Positions 11,512 to 22,739 of a stretch of 64,000 bases of DNA are shown here, piece by piece. The notes beneath the pieces were generated by a model. The model ran no database searches, had not been told where the DNA came from, and worked only from the letters and a program-made list of their open reading frames with translations. Source of the DNA: Datura wrightii (taxonomy: Eukaryota; Streptophyta; Magnoliopsida; Solanales; Solanaceae); NCBI GenBank assembly GCA_035772735.1, contig JASDFA010000019.1, positions 92,626,001 to 92,690,000 of the forward strand, read 5' to 3'. Position 1 is the first letter of the stretch, and each line of letters starts with the position of its first letter. The position numbers and the translations under genes were made by a program.

Positions 11512-12146
11512 CCTGCTCAGGGCATCACCACCACATTGGCTAAGCCCGGGTGATACATCATGGTCATGTCATAGTCCTTCAATAGCTCCAACCATCTTCT
11601 CTAACAAAGATTTAGATCTTTCTGACTGAACACATACTGAAGGCTCTTGTGATTGGTGAAAACATGAACGTGAGCCCCGTAAAGGTAGTGCCTCTATATT
11701 TTTAATGCAAAAACCACTGCTGCCAACTCCAGGTCATGAGTCGGATAGTTCTCTTCATGAGCCTTGAGCTGTCTGGAGGTGTAAGCTATCACCTTACCCC
11801 ACTGCATCAGAACGCAACTGAGTCCAACTCTAGAAGCATCACAATACACTACAAACCCATCTGTTCCTTCCGGCAAGGTTAACACTGGAGCGGTAGTGAG
11901 TCGAGTCTTCAACTCCTGAAAACTCTTCTCACACGCATCTGGCCACAAGACTTTCACCTTTTTCTGAGTCAATATAGTAAGAGGGGATGCAATAAAAGAT
12001 AAATCTTCCACAAAATGTCGGTAATAATTGGCTAGACCCAAGAAGCTTCTGATTTTGGTTGGGGAAGTATGTCTTGGCAACTCTTTCACCACTGTTATCT
12101 TTTGAGGGTCTACTAGAATACCCTCACCTGAGACCACATGACCAAG
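11512..12146 (-). pseudogene. pol: Gypsy RT connection and RNase H, - strand
   Basis: 12137-11694 reads SFLGLANYYRHF, then the RNase H start FVVYCDASRVGLSCVLMQ, VIAYTSRQLKAHEENYPTHD and LELAAVVFALK. The frame stops at 11694 and resumes with an F-TNHKSL-YVF-type piece and YHPG (about 11690-11540). The Asp in YCDAS and Glu in LELAAV are retained. Upstream it joins the RT at 14381 across the solo LTR without change of frame. Confidence 0.82.
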
Positions 12147-12151
12147 GAAAG

Positions 12152-14375
12152 TGTTATAAACCGAGAACTCAAAGATCGAACCCGGGAGTTAAAATGGGGA
12201 AACATTGAAATTTCCTATTGCAGGCACAAAATGAGTCGTTGGACGACTGGTAAGACCAGCCCACGAGTCATCAGGTTGCTTGTGGGGAGGGCTAGGGAAG
12301 AGCAGGAAGTTGTAAGATAAGGAGTCCCCACAGGCGTGGAAATGACTCGTGGTCAGATACCACAAGTCGTTAGGTCAACCGTGGGGAGGAGGTGTATGAG
12401 AAATAGAAGAGGTCAACCAGTGAACTTATCAGGAAAAGGCCACAACTCGTCATGTTAGGAAACGATTCGTGATGTGCGTTATTGGATGGGATACAAGGAA
12501 AGTGATATTATAGAGGCAGTGTACTTGACGATTGGTGACCACAAGTCGTGGTCACCCCTGATGAACCGTTAAGTGATCCGTTATGAGCCCAAGATTTTTG
12601 GCTAATCATGTACCTGACGAGCGACATAATGAGTCGTTTGGGCCAGTGACAAACGTTCAGGTCATCCATTAGGACCACCTAGCAGTTGTTTTCTGCGAAT
12701 TAGTAAGGGCCTTTTCATAATTTTCTAAGATCCTAAGGCCTAAACTACGACACTTTGGGTTATGAATAGGGAAATTTAAACGGGTTAAGTTAAGTTTTCT
12801 CTTCATTCATGCATGCAAGAATAGCGAGAGGTAATCAAAGGAGATTCTAGGCTCTTCCCTTCAATTCTTCCAATTTCATTCTTGGGTAATCAAGGGAAGT
12901 TAAGAATTAGATAATCCTAGGTATGTAAGGTCATCAATGGGTGAATCCTTCCACACCCATTCTCCTATTCTATGATTTTACTTAAAATTTCATTAAAAAA
13001 CTCATGGGGTTTTGTATTTGATTTATATAAAATCTAATGATTTAATTTATGGATTTTGTGATTTTGAAATCTTAGCATAACCTACGGATTTTGATCATCT
13101 TTCGAGATTTAAATTGATTATAATATTATTGATTTGATTTCTAAGAAATTAATTTTAATTAAGCATGCCCCACGATGAATCAATTTATGATCTATTTTCC
13201 CATGGATATTCTTTACAAGCCTAGCCTGAATTATGTTTTAAATTATGAATTTATTATGTTATCCATTATTATTTTTAAGAAATTCAAGCTATATACATGA
13301 TCTACAAGTATGTATGAATCTTACTAATCATGAATTATGTTTTTGGCCGACTCACGTGTCTCATGTCATGGCTAGATCACATATGTTCAAGCATGTTTAC
13401 GATTATTATGATTTAACTAACCTATAAACTCATGTATGTATTATCACGAGCACTATGTATGTTTTGGGAGTAGTATCGAACACCGAGTAGGTTCGAGGCT
13501 TAGGTTAAGTCCCATATCTCATGAACTACGTGCCACCATAGGTATGTCGGGATCCTTTCATGTTAGTCCCTGACCCAAATGGCCCCTTTTCATGGTAATA
13601 TCACACTTTCATGGTTCTACCCTTGGAAGGTATGAACACCCTCCCGACTAGGGTAATTCGGGCTTCATGTGTGCTCATATGGGGTATGCTGGTTAAGAGA
13701 ATCTCCCACTGTCCTCATGATTTATGCATGTTATGATTATGTATGTTTGCTCAAGTCATGTTAAGTAAATCTCTTCTATTATGAAATGACTATGTGATGC
13801 CATGAATGTTTTGAAAAACCTTGAGTCATATGATATGTTATTATAATTTACGATACGAGCATGATGTCCTACTCTTATGACCATTTATGAACTTTATACA
13901 TGTTTTAAATGTCTGTTTTACTTACCTTGCATACTCAATACACTCCACGTACTGACCGCATACTTTCTATGCTGTATCGTTTCATGATACAGGTCCCAAT
14001 TCTCAGGATCATCCTCACCCATAGATAATTTCAGATTCGCCCTCAGCACTCTTGGTGAGTTGCCATATTTTGAGGGTTGTATGTTCATCCTTTATGTTGT
14101 TCTTTCAGATATGGATGTTGGATTAGTTGGGGAGTTGTCCCATCAATCCGTCCTTCATGTTTAGAGGCTTATCAGATTGCAAGTTGTATTCAACCATATT
14201 GTATAAGTCTTGTACTAATATTTCCCTTTAGCTATGTCATGATTACATTCTTATATGTTAAGTCTTCCACTTATGTGATTGGATTAGATGTATGCTCATG
14301 CCATGGCTCAACATGGGGTCTCTCGAGGCTCCTTGTCTCGTGTCTACGATCTGGGTGTACGTTTGGGTTGTGATA
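12152..14375 (+). mobile_element. Solo LTR of a Gypsy (Tekay/Del-like) family
   Basis: A 2224-bp LTR opening TGTTATAAACC and closing GGGTTGTGATA, flanked on both sides by the same 5 bases GAAAG (12147-12151 and 14376-14380). The flanking - strand RT frame reads through when the LTR and one GAAAG are set aside. That is direct evidence for an insertion that later recombined to a solo LTR. Family features are a CGACTCGTGG-type motif cluster in the first 500 bases, and a TGCATACT...TACTGACCGCATACTTTCTATG block near 13930-13975 shared with the LTRs at 52852 and 61685. Confidence 0.92.
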
Positions 14376-14380
14376 GAAAG

Positions 14381-15060
14381 TCACTGACTTCAACCAGAAT
14401 TTGCATTTGCTGAATTTAGCGAACAACTGGCAGTCTCTGAGCATCTGTAGCACTATCCTCAGATGATTATCATGTTCTTCCTCGCTTCTAGAGTATACCA
14501 AAATGTCGTCAATAAATACTATGACGTACATGTCTAGATATGGATTGAGAACCCTGTTCATCAGGTCCATGAAAGCTGTGGGAGCATTAGTCAGTCCGTA
14601 GGACATAACCACAAATTCGTAGTGACCATACCAAGTTCTATAAACTGTTTTCGGTATGTCACACTCTCTGACTCTTAGCTGATGGTACCCCGACCTGAGA
14701 TCTACCTTGGAATAACTACTGGCTCCCTGAAGCTGATTGAACAAGTCATCAATCTTGGGTAGGTGATACCTGTTCTTGACTATGACCTTATTCAACTGAC
14801 CATAGTCTACACATTCTGAGGGTACCGTCTTTATTATGCACGAGTAATACTGGAGCGCCCCATGGAGAGATGCTGGGCCTGATGAAGCCTTTATCAAGGA
14901 GGTCTTTTGGCTGCTCCTTCAACTCCTTAAGTTCAGCTGGAGCCATTTCGTAAGGAGGGATGGAGATGGGCTGAGTTTCTGGGAGGAGATTTATGTCGAA
15001 GTCTATTTCCTGCTCAGGAGGAACTCCGGGAAGATCTTCGGGAAACACATCAGGGAACTC
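14381..15060 (-). pseudogene. pol: Gypsy reverse transcriptase, - strand
   Basis: 15048-14788 gives the entry, MFPEDLPGVPPEQEIDF, KGFIRPSISPWGAPVLLV. After a frameshift near 14815, 14800-14381 gives LNKVIVKNRYHLPKIDDL, the first catalytic Asp in YSKVDLRSGYHQL, and the YxDD-type box FIDDIL at about 14505-14516. FSKCKFWLKSV closes it at the solo-LTR target site. The catalytic residues are kept, but the frame is broken and the domain is split from the rest of pol by 2.2 kb. Confidence 0.85.
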
Positions 15061-15560
15061 GATGACAACTGGAATTAATTGAATAGTCGGGGTCTCAAAG
15101 CTAGAATATTTGATCCAAACTAGATGATAAATAAAACATTTAGAAATAAGCTTTCTGTCCTTAAGGTAGGAAATAAACCGACCCTTAGGCGCTGAACTAC
15201 TACCCCTTCACTCTAAATTGGGTCATTAGGGAACTGAAATCTGACGACCCTAGTTCTGCAGTCGACTGAGGCATAACTGGAGTGTAACCAATCCATGCCA
15301 AGAATGAGGTCAAAGTCAACCATGTCTAACTCTACAAGATCAGCTAGAATGACCTTATTAAAGATTGAGACTAGGCAGTTTCTATACACTTGGATGGCTC
15401 TAACTAACCCACCAACTAGGTTGGAAACTGAGAATGGTTCTGAGAGGACCTCCAGACTTATATCAAATTGGACAAATACATAGGGAGTAAAGAGAAATAA
15501 TGTGTCTCCTGGATCTAGTAGGGCATACACATCTAGATGGAAAAGGCGTAACATACCCGT
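15061..15560 (-). pseudogene. pol: Gypsy aspartic protease and linker to RT, - strand
   Basis: In the frame 15911-15213, VYALLDPGDTLFLFTPYV (about 15530-15480) is the protease active-site region. The loop reads DPGDT, whereas the C relative near 34105 has DLGAT. The frame continues to VDFDLILGMDWLHSSYASVDC, the second conserved protease block. The linker between 15213 and 15061 has stops. The protease would have cut Gag-Pol. Confidence 0.75.
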
Positions 15561-16765
15561 GACCATGTCAGGTGAGCTTTCTTGATCCTGACGAGAGGAC
15601 AAAGCATATAAATGGTTTTGGAACTGGCCACCATCCATACCTGAAAGTGTCGGTCTGCTGAACTGGTCGGCCTGCTGGAGCTGCTGAAGTGGTGGCTTGA
15701 GATCTCTCCCGTCCTGCTGTACGGCATTCTTTGAGCCGATGACCAAGCTTTCCATACACAAAGCAACCCTCTCTTCCCTGAAGACATTCCCCTGGATGGT
15801 TCTTGCCACACTTAGGGCAAGCTGGGTAGTGGTTGTTGGCATTGTGACTCTGGGACTGTGAGCCAGATGCTCCAGCCCTCCGATCCTTGTGGAACTGGAA
15901 AATAGGGGCACTGGCTAAAGTGGGTGTTGGAGCCCTCTGCTGCTATTGCTACTGTTGTTGTGGGCAGCTACTACAGCCAGACCTCTGGTGTCCATAATCT
16001 GATTGGCTAGTCCTTTCTCGCTTGTTCTCCTGCTCAAAGTATTTTAGTTTTTCTACCTCAATCTAGTGGGCATGAACGATGAGGCTGGAGAGATCAATAA
16101 CTTTAATAAGTATTGCAGTCTTGCACTCCTTGTGGACTAAGTTTGATACTCCATTGACAAAACTTCAGCATGCAAGCCCTTGACTCGGCTACCATCTCCA
16201 GGGCATATTTTGACAATCGTTTGAACTCTAGTGCATATTCTTCCACCATCCCATTTCCCTGTTTCTGATTCATAAATTCTGCCACCTCAGCCTCCCTGAG
16301 CTCCCGGGGAAAGAATCTATCTAGGAAGGCTGTTGTGAACTCCTACTTCACCAGTTCTTCTCCCGCTAGTGTCCCCTCCTTCCATTGATCATACCAGATT
16401 TGGGCTATCCCTTTCAGCTGGTAAGTAGCCAGGTTGGCATACTCAGAGGAGCTAACACCCATAATTTGGGTGATTTTCCTAACCTCATCCATGAAATCTT
16501 GTGGATCCTCTCCCACCTTAGATTCATGGAAAGCTGGAGAGTTCATCTGGGTGAAGTCTCGAACTCGGGCAACTACCGAAGACCCATTAGTATTGACCAG
16601 AATCACCTACTGGGTCACCTAGTTCGTGACTATCTCTACGAGCAGCTGGATAGCCGCTCTAAACTCTACAAAGGACACTGGGTCATCCTGAGGGGCTGTT
16701 GGAGCTGGTGGGGAAGGTCGGTGAGCGTTGCCGACCCTTCTTCCATTACCATATCGTGGAGGCAT
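15561..16765 (-). pseudogene. gag: Gypsy gag with zinc knuckles, - strand
   Basis: The start is taken at the ATG at 16765 (MPPRYGNGRR), about 205 bases after the primer site and in the position where this family starts. Pieces follow in successive frames: FVEFRAAIQLLVEIV, then MNSPAFHESKVGEDPQDFMDE and IAQIWYDQWKEG (16606-16343), then GNGMVEEYALEFKRLSKYA (16285-16103). A zinc-knuckle region with a GKNHPGEC-type box and YGKLGHRLKEC lies near 15830-15735. At least three frameshifts separate the pieces. Gag would have formed the virus-like particle. Confidence 0.8.
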
Positions 16766-16969
16766 GATTTCACTGAAACAAAACAGAGCATGTGTTAGGA
16801 GAACATTTCTGGAATTGAACTTTGACGCACGATAAAAAGTATGAACAAAAGGGAGTTTTCCTAATAACATCTCGTAGCCTCCCTGACATAAGGGTGGCGC
16901 GCTTCACACCCATGAAAAGGACTCTACTTGATACAGTTTTCATACATCCTATGATACTCTAAACCTAGT

Positions 16970-16981
16970 CCTCTGATACCA
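16970..16981 (-). other. Primer binding site (Met-tRNA type)
   Basis: On the - strand TTGGTATCAGAG lies a few bases inside the 5' LTR end, matching the initiator-methionine tRNA tail. It would prime first-strand DNA synthesis. Confidence 0.75.
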
Positions 16982-16987
16982 AGTTTT

Positions 16988-19560
16988 TCACGACCCGAGT
17001 CTATATCCTAGATGAGACACAGTACTTGGAGTCACAAGTAACCCCAAGTCAACCCATGGTCTATCATAATATTGGTAATCTAAGTAAAATCATAGCGGAA
17101 GCTTTAAAAGTAATAAAAACCATTTATGAAGAAAAACTAAATCATAAAACTTTATACAACTGAAAACAAAATTGAAAATCTGAATCTATATGTGTGTCTG
17201 AAAGCCATCTAGTTGATGAGTTGCTGGGACATGCCCCCCGCTAACTCTAAGGTCTACTGAATGAAATATAACTGAAGAAAAATAATAACATCATCCTCGA
17301 AAGATGAGGACTCACCACTGGTACAACTGAATACTCCTGGATAAGATCTGCTAACGGTACTGAGACTGAGAACCAGCAGCCATATCATAAAATGATACAA
17401 CATAAAAGGTATGTGTTAGTACTTTGAATGTACCGAGTAAGTAGGAGAATCATAACATGGAGAATAAAATAACTGAACTGTAATGACATGCAATGACCAA
17501 CAAAAATTCTAAAACTGAATAAACTAAAATATACTAAGATGGTCAAAACGACCCTATCTGATGGTTAAAGACATGCCCTAAATCTGAGATACTAATTTGA
17601 AGTACTATACTGAATTGATCTAAACTGAATAATCTGAAATTGTTTAGAGCTGAGCTAATTGAGACTAAACTGACTAGTGGGAGAGTCTATAACCGACATA
17701 TAACCACGTCAGCTAGACGTGGAGTCCGATGTATACACCCCATTGGTAGCACCCAATATACCTTGCTAGGGTATAAAGGCATGAACTAGGTGATCACAAG
17801 TCTGGGGCCATAAGGCCAATAGAAATAACCAACGGTGGCAACATAGTTCTAGGAACCTGGGTGCGCTAGATCTCCGGTTCGCTTGGTGTTGAGTCCTACT
17901 CCCACTGGATAGTCGTAGACTGACTACTAAGTTGAGAGTTCGAAACTGAGGCGCAAGACTAAGTAACGAATACCTATATGGAAGTACCATGAGAGTCTTA
18001 TCAGACCGGATTTTGTAATTGGTGTTCTAAGACTGGTCAAAGCTGCTTATCTGAAAGCGTTGTAACTGTCTAAAGAACAAACTGTAATCTAAAGCTGGAT
18101 TTTTAAGGATGGTCAGAGCTGCTTATCTAGAAGTTTCATGACCTCCTAAAGAACCACTAAAATCTGGTATTTGAGTTAAATACTGATAACTGGGAGGCAC
18201 CACTGACACCTCAAGTATTAACTGTAGTCAAATTGATCAGCTGGCATTTCTGGACAACACTAGTATGCTAAAAATATGACTGAGACTAGACTAACATGTA
18301 TCTAATTGAGATTTCAATATAAACTAACAATATGTGAATCCTAAAACTGATAGAACCAAGCTACAGGGAGAGCTAGTTCAACCTGCAAGATTCTAATTCA
18401 TACTAAACTGAGAACTAGGGCTAAATCATTCTACTAAGTACAATTTTCACAAATTTCTAGAAATAGAGAATAATAAAAAGCAGTTAAAAATCATGAGAAA
18501 TATTCCACTTGAAATCTTAAAGAAATTAGTCTGACAACTTTCTACATTTCAAATCCACAGGGCTGAATTGATAGAGAAAATAGAGAAGATTTTGGGGACA
18601 CAAGGGAAGAACTATTTCCTTATTGATTTACCACATACCTGGATAAGAAATCCCTAAAGAAAAAGACTTGAACTTCTACAACTGACAAGGAGCCCTAGTT
18701 CTTGCTTGGGAGGAATGACTTGGGTTTCTACGATCGATATTTTGAGAGTTACATGGGGAATAAGGGGAAAAACCATTTAATCCCTCTGAATTATCTGAAA
18801 TTATACTTAAAACGACATATTTTAGGGACTAAATAGGTGGAAAATTAAAAAAATATCCCTGGAATAAAAATCTAAAAACTGACCGGCAGGGAACCAACGG
18901 GTCACTCAACATGTCATTGGTTGAGACTTGGGCTCATTGGGACCAGTCGTTGGTCCTACTGTTCGGTTCCTTGGTACACTAGATCTAGCAACGGGGGATA
19001 CCACGACTGATTGGGTGAACCAATAGGTCATTTGTTCCTCCCATGGTCACTGGACGAGGAAATTTGGAAGGCTTGACGACGGGTGACACAACGACTCATT
19101 GGTGGACCCAACGGGTCATTGTGTCAAGTCGTTACCTTTACTGGAACAAGGTCTTGGATTTCTGAGCTTGATCCGACTGCTGGTCACAATGACTCGTTGT
19201 TGGACACAATGGGTTGTTGTTTTCACTCGTCATCACTGAAAGGGGTTTCTGGAGTTCTCATCACACCACGAGTCATTTTTTCTGACGATGACTTGTTGGT
19301 TGAGTCGTGGGGTCCTGGAAGGGGGGCTTCTAAGTTGGGGACCAATGATTGATAGGACGACTTATTGTTTCTTACAATGGGTCATTCATTATCTCGTGGG
19401 TTCCCAAGAGACCAAACACTACTGACCAAGACGTCACAATGAGTCGTTGGAGCTGACCACGACTCATTGTCTCAATCGTTCTGAGGCAAATTTTTCGGTT
19501 TTCATCAGGATTTTTCTTGCAAGGTCTGAGTCTGACATAGGAAAGTTTTGAGGTGTTACA
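16988..19560 (-). repeat. 5' LTR of the - strand Gypsy element
   Basis: On the - strand it starts TGTAACACCTC (ending at 19560) and ends near GGGTCGTGA at about 16988, some 2.57 kb. It has the family layout: a U3 start dense in CGACTCATTG/CCACGAGTCAT words (about 18880-19560), a promoter-like middle and a short repeat near 17380-17460. No partner LTR remains. Its outer flank is TCATC (19561-19565). Confidence 0.8.
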
Positions 19561-19914
19561 TCATCTAACAGGCATCACCACAACTTTTTGAGTACACCAC
19601 GAGTCATGGTGTCCCCCGTGGTGACACCCCAGTTGTTTTTTGACAGTGAAAAGGACGGGAGGTGACCACGACTCGTGGTCATCGACACAATTCGCTAAGT
19701 GCCTCATGGTGACCATCAGGATGTAATTTCCAGTGAAGATGATGAAGGAAGACCACGAGTCATGGCTAGGAATGACGACTCATCCAGTCTCTCATTGGGA
19801 CAGGTAGTCTATTTTTCCCTGCGAGTTTATTAAGGGCTTTTTCATAATTCCTATATTTCTAAAGACTAAACTACATTGTTTTAAGCCTAGAATAGAGTGT
19901 ATTAAGATGGGTTA
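19561..19914 (+). repeat. Internal fragment of a + strand Gypsy LTR
   Basis: It aligns with the part of the solo LTR from about 12420 to 12790. Shared wording includes TTTTTCATAATT-type and a 'taaactac' block, and there are several CCACGAGTCATGG words (19595-19770). It probably continues the LTR begun at 10353-10571, the two halves parted by the - strand Gypsy element. It stops at about 19914, where - strand gag sequence begins. Confidence 0.65.
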
Positions 19915-20330
19915 TTGCATCCTGGCTTATTCCGGACAACCTGTACACCTTCCACATTCCTACAAAGTTTATTAAGTGCAGGTTGGCGTCATCCGTTGCG
20001 TGACCACTGAACATCCCTTTCATGTTTAGCAATTGAATCATGATGCTCGTAATGTTGAATTTGGCCCCAGCGGGCAGTGGTGGTGGCACAATTGCTCCAG
20101 TCGACCCGACTTCATCAATGTCTGGGTAATCATCATCATCAAAGAACTGAGGGGAAAATCTATGAGCTCTGTTGCCCCGCCCCTATCGACCAACATTTAC
20201 CACCTCATCTCTTTCATCTTCCGCATGCTGTAGTGCAGCTTGCTTAGCTATCTCGGCTTGCCTAGCTTCTTTATCTATGCAACTTTTCTTTGCTCGTGGT
20301 TCTCCATTCTATGCAGTGCTCTCTCGATTT
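19915..20330 (-). pseudogene. gag: Tat/Athila-type gag N-terminus, - strand
   Basis: The gag start is near 20310 (ATGGAGAACCACGAG region), with EARQAEIAKQAALQHAEDER in one frame. Then PPPLPAGAKFNITSIMIQLL and GMFSGHATDDANLHLINFVG follow (20089-19920). This is the retrotransposon-gag domain start, and the same domain is seen on the + strand at 22094. It breaks off at SQDAI (about 19915), where LTR sequence begins, and it has internal frameshifts. Confidence 0.72.
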
Positions 20331-20488
20331 CTGGATTTAGTGGAACAAGGGGATCTCCTCTACTCGAGTGCTTGGTATTCACCGGAGAACAGCCTGTGGG
20401 TATCAAAAACACAAAAATAAACGTAATTAAGGAAATAACTACCAAAAATTCAAATACAAGCTAATAACCTATTCTCAGCCGTATTCCT

Positions 20489-20507
20489 TGAAAATGACGC
20501 CACTTTT
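20489..20507 (-). other. Degenerate primer binding site
   Basis: Immediately inside the LTR end the - strand reads AAAAGTGGCGTCATTTTC. Its TGGCG start and position suggest a decayed form of the primer site usual in Athila/Tat elements (TGGCGCCGTTGCC-like). Confidence 0.5.
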
Positions 20508-22093
20508 TGATAACGCTCAAACCATACCTCCTACTGAAGTGTGAAGCGGAATTTGTCAATAAAGAATCCAACTAGAGGTTGGGGTCGAACCTGTAGGGAA
20601 TATGGGAGAACTAGATTACAGCCGGTAAGTGACTTGTGAGGTAGTTACTTCAAAATTGGGGGTTCTAAAGAAAATCAATACTGAAACCAATTATCAAAAT
20701 TATGGTTTTGAATCAATATTAAAGGATAACTAGGGTTTGTGTTCCTCATGGGTTCATAACTGCTTTGGGTATACACTCGTGATTATCACCAATACTTACT
20801 TATAGAACTGATAACTTGGGTTCATTCAAACGACCGACCAGTCCCTATTGAATGACTATACTCAATCACTCGACCAAGTCTCATGAGCGGTTTCAAACTA
20901 TCCATTATCACTAAGTTCAAGATTTAACTATCTTGCGACCACAACTCAAGTTAATACATTGATTATAAAAATCAAGGCTCTTTTGTAATTCTCTTTTCCT
21001 AATCTCTTCTTAGTCCTAAGAAAGTAAAGAATTCGGGAATGTCCTAACGTTGCGCACTGTTGAAAAACGTTTAAGCATGAAGAGAATACAATATAAGTAT
21101 TTTGTATTTGTTTTACAATCACTTTGTGCAACCCTAGCTTGTTAATCCACCATGGTTCCCACAACCCTAGCTATGGAGGTTTTAGCCTCTCATAGTTGCA
21201 AGGATGTGATTTGTATTCATGATTAAGAACATAAATCACTACTTACAAGAATGAATGAGAAAAACACTTCCTTTAATTAATCACCAAAATCTTCAAGAAC
21301 AAGTAGCAAGAATAAGATGAATTCAAGAAAAGGTTGATCACAAGTTGAATCAACTCAATTCTCCTAAAAACCTCTTCTCTCGTCTTCTCTCTCAAACTCT
21401 ACTCTGTATACAGAAAAATAAAACCAAAAACATATTTGTACAGACACAACAATCCTTTTCCTAGGCTAACAGGATGAATTTCCATATCTAGTTCCTCATT
21501 CATCATAATCCAACCTACCATTCATAGCAGCATCCTAGGACCCGTAGCTTCCTTTCGTACCTTGCATAGTTGGATGAATTTTGGATAAGTGTTCGATCCT
21601 GGTACGATTCGTTCCTCCATCCTACGATCCGTACTGAGCTCCCGTGGTTTGCTTCTAAAACTTTGGAATTCTTCTGACAGTCATCACGACCATCATGGTA
21701 CGACTTATACCTTCTCCCACGGTTCGTACTTTCTTTCCGTAGCAGGAGTCAGCCACTTGTGCAAATTTTCTAGATTTTTTCATGACTTCAACACCACGAT
21801 TAGTACCAGCTTGGTATGACTCGTACTAAGACTCGTGCATTGCATCTCTTCAATTCTATCCTTCTGTAACTTTTCATGGCGATCAGTACGACTCGTAAGA
21901 CCTTCCTACGGCTCATACTATGGTCTGCACTCTAAGCCTATTTTTCATACTTCAGGCTTTCTTTTGCAATTTTTTAGGTCCAATACTAATTTATCCTACA
22001 ACCAAAGGAAAAGTGCCTCATATAAACACACCTAGGTCCATGTTATTTTCTTAGTTTTGAGCGTCGAAAGTGCTATAAATCCACAACATATCA
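20508..22093 (-). repeat. 5' LTR of a Tat/Athila-type element, - strand
   Basis: On the - strand it starts TGATATGTTGTGG (ending at 22093) and ends GAGCGTTATCA (20508), 1586 bp with TG...CA ends. It is the same family as the LTR at 69-1748. A patch at about 21540-21910 repeats TACGACTCGTA-like words. Below it lie the primer site and gag of its own element, and above it lies a + strand gag. It therefore inserted into the + strand Athila-type element near the start of that gag. Confidence 0.82.
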
Positions 22094-22739
22094 CCAGCAA
22101 ACGTTAAATTCGATGTGACTAGTACTATGATGTAGTTGCTAAGCATGAAAGGGTTGTTCAATGGTTTGTTTGATGAATACCCAAACCAACATCTGATAAA
22201 TTTCACCTATATCTATAATGCCTACAGACTGCTCGGAGTTTCTCAAGAGGCTATTAAACTTCGATTATTTCCATTCCCATTAGCATGGGAAGCTACTCTG
22301 TGGCTAAATGACCTTCTAGATGAGTCTATCACTAATTGGGCAGAGCTGACTGCAACTTTCTTGGAGAGATTCTTCTCACCCTCATGAATGATTCAGCTGA
22401 GGAATGAAATTACTAACTTTAGACAATTACCCTGGGAAGCTCTACATAAGCCATGGTTGAGGTTCAAGAATAAATTGAAGTAGTGGCCTAATCACGCGCT
22501 TCTCGATGAGGTCTTTTTGGAGGTACTGTTTAGGACAATGAGTACCTCAAACAAACCTGTGGAAGATAGGATAGCTGAGGGGTGCATAATGGCCTATACT
22601 TTTGCAGAAGCTAGTGAAATACTGGATAAGATGACAAAGACCAGCAGGGCATGGCACACCAGAGAATCCGAGGCCACTGCAGTAAACTATTCTCAAGGGA
22701 TAACAACAGAGCGGCAGAAAAAGGAGGAAGAATGGGACA
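22094..22739 (+). pseudogene. gag: Athila/Tat-type gag, first part
   Basis: One frame gives PANVKFDVTSTMM, stop, LLSMKGLFNG, NQHLINFTYIYNAYRLLGVS, LFPFPLAWEATLWLNDL and ITNWAELTATFLERFFSPS (to about 22385). After a stop, another block reads DEVFLEVLFRTMS and SEILDKMTKTSRAWHTRESE, ending KKEEEWDR at about 22739. This is the Retrotrans_gag domain with its C-terminal extension. It starts abruptly next to an LTR at 22093 and is cut at 22740 by another insertion. It has at least three stops. Confidence 0.78.

Larger units (their letters stand above)
10572..19560 (-). mobile_element. Gypsy (Tekay/Del-like) retrotransposon, - strand, 3'-truncated
   Basis: On the - strand there is a 5' LTR (19560-16988), a primer site (about 16981-16970), gag (from 16765), protease, RT, RNase H and integrase, cut off at 10572. 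RT before integrase marks Ty3-gypsy. The polyprotein wording matches the two + strand chromoviruses at 30 and 53 kb, so it most likely belonged to the chromodomain-bearing Tekay/Del lineage. The C-terminal integrase, any chromodomain and the 3' LTR are deleted. A solo LTR (12152-14375) splits the RT/RNase H junction. Frameshifts throughout show it is dead. Confidence 0.88.

Noticed and set aside
16385..16798. 137-codon + strand open frame opposite gag
   Set aside because: Antisense shadow of the - strand gag, which has clear family motifs.
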